NCBI RefSeq assembly: GCF_049445995.1
Contig: NZ_JBMSDZ010000008.1
Coordinates: 1-64,000 of the forward strand
Source of the DNA: Dyella_A sp049445995
Lineage (GTDB): Bacteria; Pseudomonadota; Gammaproteobacteria; Xanthomonadales; Rhodanobacteraceae
DNA: 64,000 nt
Direction of reading: 5' to 3'
Within the stretch, counting starts at the first letter, position 1. The number at the start of each line of letters is the position of its first letter. The position numbers and the translations under genes are program-made. Below are positions 61,826-64,000 of the stretch, one piece after another. The notes below the pieces were generated by a model, which had not been told where the DNA came from, searched no databases, and saw nothing but the letters and a program-made list of their open reading frames with translations.

Positions 61826-63057
61826 CGCTCGCGCCGGCGTGGCGCGAAGCCATCGAGGCGCTCTCGCGGCGCAAGCTGCGCACCTTGCTGACTCTGCTCG
61901 GCATGATCTTCGGCGTCGCCGCGATCGTGGCGATGCAGGGCGTGGGTGCGGGCAGTCGGCGCGAGGCGCTCAAGCTGGTCGAAAGCCTGGGCCTGCACAA
62001 CCTCATCGTGGAGGCCAGGACGCAGGACGCCGACAGCCTCAAGGAGACCCGCGCGCGCAGCCTCGGGCTCACCGTGGCCGATGCGCGCGCCGCGCTCGAC
62101 GTGGTGCCCGCGGCAGAGGATTACGCCGCCGAAAAGCGCGTGCGTCGCTGGGACGTGTTCAGCGACGTGGGCCGCAGCGAGGCGGGAGTCAGCGGCATCA
62201 GTCCGGGCTATTTCAAGCTCGCCTCGCTGCGCGTGGCAGCCGGCCGCGCGCTTGACGCCAACGATGATCAGCGACTGGCGGCGGTCGCCGTCCTGGGCGC
62301 GCAGGCGGCGCACGAGCTGTTTCCCGACGGCAAGCCGCTGAACCGGCTGATCAAGGTCAACCAGGTGTGGCTGCGCGTGGTCGGCGTGCTGGCCGATCGC
62401 GACCTGGGCAAGGATCAGTTCGAAGGCGTGGCGCTGGGCGCCGACGCCGACCGCGTGTTCGTGCCGCTGGGCAGCGCACGCGCACGGTTCCGTTTTCAGC
62501 CGATGGAAGACGAGATCGACCGCTTCCTGCTGCGGCTGAAGAATCCTGACCGGCTGGCGGCGGGTGCGCGGGTGCTGGGCCAGGTGCTCGACCAGCGCCA
62601 CGCAGGCGCCGCCGACTACCGGATGGTGGTGCCGCAACAGCTGTACCGGCAGAACCAGAAGACCCAGCGGATCTTCTCCATCGTGATGGGCTCGATCGCC
62701 GGCGTGAGCCTGCTGGTGGGCGGTATCGGCATCATGAACATCATGCTGGCCAATGTGCTGGAGCGGCGTCGCGAGATTGGCCTGCTGCGCGCGATCGGTG
62801 CGCGCCGGCAGGACATCGTGGCGCGCTTCCTGCGCGAAGCGGTGGTGATCTGTGCGTCCGGTGCGTTGATTGGCCTGCTGTTCGGCGCGCTGCTGGCGTA
62901 TGCGATCGCCGCGTTCGCCGGCTGGCAGGTGGCATGGGAGCCGCTCGGCATTTTCGCCTCGGTGACCGCCTGCCTGCTGATCGGCATCGCCTTCAGCATC
63001 TATCCGGCGCGCCAGGCGGCGGCGCTGGATCCGATCGCGGCGATCCGCGACGAATAG
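61822..63057 (+). CDS. MacB-like ABC exporter permease
   Basis: A 411-residue permease with the MacB/FtsX layout: helix 1 (about 18-42, LLTLLGMIFGVAAIVAMQ), a large periplasmic MacB-PCD-like domain (about 45-270), then three helices in the C-terminal FtsX domain (SLLVGGIGIMNIMLANVLERRREIGLLRAIGA and onward) ending PARQAAALDPIAAIRDE. The ATPase is a separate protein. Start is GTG at 61822, overlapping the adaptor stop (GTGA). With the ATPase and adaptors it should form a tripartite mechanotransmission-type exporter of a peptide, toxin or lipid-like cargo. Confidence 0.88.
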   Translation: MTLAPAWREAIEALSRRKLRTLLTLLGMIFGVAAIVAMQGVGAGSRREALKLVESLGLHNLIVEARTQDADSLKETRARSLGLTVADARAALDVVPAAEDYAAEKRVRRWDVFSDVGRSEAGVSGISPGYFKLASLRVAAGRALDANDDQRLAAVAVLGAQAAHELFPDGKPLNRLIKVNQVWLRVVGVLADRDLGKDQFEGVALGADADRVFVPLGSARARFRFQPMEDEIDRFLLRLKNPDRLAAGARVLGQVLDQRHAGAADYRMVVPQQLYRQNQKTQRIFSIVMGSIAGVSLLVGGIGIMNIMLANVLERRREIGLLRAIGARRQDIVARFLREAVVICASGALIGLLFGALLAYAIAAFAGWQVAWEPLGIFASVTACLLIGIAFSIYPARQAAALDPIAAIRDE

Positions 63058-63067
63058 CGCCGCCCTT

Positions 63068-64000
63068 TCAGCCGGCCAGTGCGCTGCGCAGCGCGGTGCC
63101 GTCGGGGCTGCCCAGCCCGGTGCAGGCGTCCCACCCCTTGCCGGCACGGTAGTGCCCGTTGTCGCCCTGGGTGATGTCGTGGAAGCCCTGTCCGTCAAGC
63201 GGGTAGAGCGAGGCGTGGCCATCGCCGAGGTCATGGCCCAGCGACTGGTTCAGTCGTGCCACCAGCGCCGCCCACAGCGGTGCCACTGCGCTGGTGCCGC
63301 CGTAGACCAGGTCCTGGCCGTCGAGCCGGATCCGGTAGCCGGTGAGCGGGTCGGCCACGCCGGCGACATCCGGCACCCCGCGTCCCTGGAATCCATCGGG
63401 AGTGGCCGGCACGTTCATGCCGGCCTGCCAGGCCGGTCGCGCAAAGATCCGGCTGACCCCGCCACCGGTGGCGCCGTTGCCGCTGGCGCTCTCGTTCCAC
63501 ACGGTTTCGCTGCCGATCGTGCCGGCGCTGGCGATCAGCCGGGTACCGCCGCAGGCCAGCACGCAGGGGCTGGCGGCGGGATAGTCCACGTGCAATTGGC
63601 CATCGCTCTGGCCGTCGGTGGCGCCATCGTCGCCAGCGGCCACGGTGACCGTGACGCCCATCGCCACGGCATCCTGCAATGCCGATTCCATCGCTTCGCG
63701 GGAGGCGGCGCTCCAGTTGTCCTCGGGCCCGCCCCAGCTGATCGAGATCACGCTGGGTTGCTGGCCGGTGTCGTGCGCGGCCTGCGAGATCGCATCGAAG
63801 AAGCCGGCATCGGTATTGGGCGCGAAATACACCGCCAGCCGCGCCGCCGGCGCCAGCGCGCCGGCCACCTCGATGTCCAGTGCCACCTCGCCGTCAGCCG
63901 CGCCGCCCGGTGCATTGCCGGCCCCGTCCACGGCAATCGGGGTCACCGTCGGACCGGCGATGCCCAGGCTGGCGAAGTAACTGCTCAGGTCGTCCTCGCG
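63068..64000 (-). CDS. S53 family (sedolisin/pseudomonalisin-like) serine-carboxyl peptidase, partial
   Basis: The C-terminal part (about 310 residues) of a peptidase that continues beyond the right edge. It has the Glu/Asp pair of the catalytic triad (GEVALDIEV), the oxyanion Asp region (AAGDDGATDG), the nucleophile serine in YGGTSAVAPLWAAL and the calcium-site residues in the DITQGDNG..WDACTGLGSPDG tail. It is expected to be secreted with an N-terminal prodomain outside the window. It ends 10 nt from the MacB-like permease stop, in convergent orientation, so the two are not one operon. Confidence 0.9.
   Translation of the reverse strand, partial: REDDLSSYFASLGIAGPTVTPIAVDGAGNAPGGAADGEVALDIEVAGALAPAARLAVYFAPNTDAGFFDAISQAAHDTGQQPSVISISWGGPEDNWSAASREAMESALQDAVAMGVTVTVAAGDDGATDGQSDGQLHVDYPAASPCVLACGGTRLIASAGTIGSETVWNESASGNGATGGGVSRIFARPAWQAGMNVPATPDGFQGRGVPDVAGVADPLTGYRIRLDGQDLVYGGTSAVAPLWAALVARLNQSLGHDLGDGHASLYPLDGQGFHDITQGDNGHYRAGKGWDACTGLGSPDGTALRSALAG

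Noticed and set aside
56856..63057. Treating the sugar-type ATPase at 56856 as part of the MacB-like export operon
   Set aside because: It carries a C-terminal TOBE domain typical of carbohydrate importers, is 80 nt away while the export genes overlap each other, and shares a LacI-type operator with bglA.
63068..64000. The S53 peptidase as cargo or operon partner of the adjacent exporter
   Set aside because: It is on the opposite strand and convergent; S53 peptidases normally leave the cytoplasm by the Sec route. Proximity alone is not evidence.

Overview
The window looks like chromosomal DNA from a high-GC gammaproteobacterium of the Xanthomonadales, most likely Rhodanobacteraceae (Rhodanobacter/Dyella/Luteibacter-like). 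The support is the very GC-rich coding sequence, the GTAGGAGC-type REP palindromes, the secB-gpsA and rpmB-rpmG neighbourhoods, and families typical of this group (DUF3016, CsbD/DUF1328 stress proteins, S9 and S53 peptidases, tandem RND permeases). This assignment is inference. No rRNA or tRNA gene, CRISPR array, prophage or origin was seen.

Layout. 1-166: the 5' end of an IS5-family insertion sequence. 389-2741: a secreted sugar pair (aldose 1-epimerase and a GH5-like hydrolase). 3592-4084: small stress proteins. 4330-4830: a cluster of CCCTCTCCCC palindromes. 4969-11820: lipoprotein, queF, aldo/keto reductase beside a LysR gene destroyed by an internal deletion, REP elements, a glutathione transferase and a secreted S9 peptidase. 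12020-16545: ribonucleotide reductase; nrdA lies behind a cobalamin riboswitch and is separated from nrdB by a GIY-YIG gene flanked by palindromes. 16663-23068: a PQQ/alcohol-type locus (DUF779, a PqqU-like TonB receptor, an ExaC-like aldehyde dehydrogenase and a divergent AcoR-like sigma-54 activator) with a visible -24/-12 promoter and a perfect inverted-repeat enhancer site. 23081-29652: housekeeping and signalling genes (pirin, GAF-EAL protein, zapE, hydrolase, acpH, cytochrome c). 30012-37951: an MdtABC-like RND operon, followed by a decayed piece of class II ribonucleotide reductase (nrdJ) and a DUF1778/GNAT toxin-antitoxin pair. 39434-45276: mutM, REP hairpin, gnd and a Gld-like ABC system. 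45423-53262: desaturase, DUF3016, rpmG, rpmB, secB, gpsA, a SNF2 helicase and a small repeat lipoprotein. 53299-53464: a 166-bp palindromic element. 53527-57941: beta-glucoside use (HAD, glk, GH1) under a LacI-type operator, with a divergent sugar-ABC ATPase. 58022-63057: a tightly overlapped MacAB-like export operon with a double-length adaptor plus a second lipoprotein adaptor. 63068-64000: an S53 peptidase cut by the window edge.

How the parts connect. The riboswitch on nrdA and the nrdJ relic both concern vitamin B12 control of deoxyribonucleotide synthesis. The 16.6-23.1 kb locus joins a probable PQQ importer to the aldehyde-oxidising step that follows PQQ-dependent alcohol oxidation, under its own sigma-54 regulator. 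The 58-63 kb operon, with three adaptor modules for one MacB-type permease, is the least conventional machine here and the best candidate for an undescribed variant.
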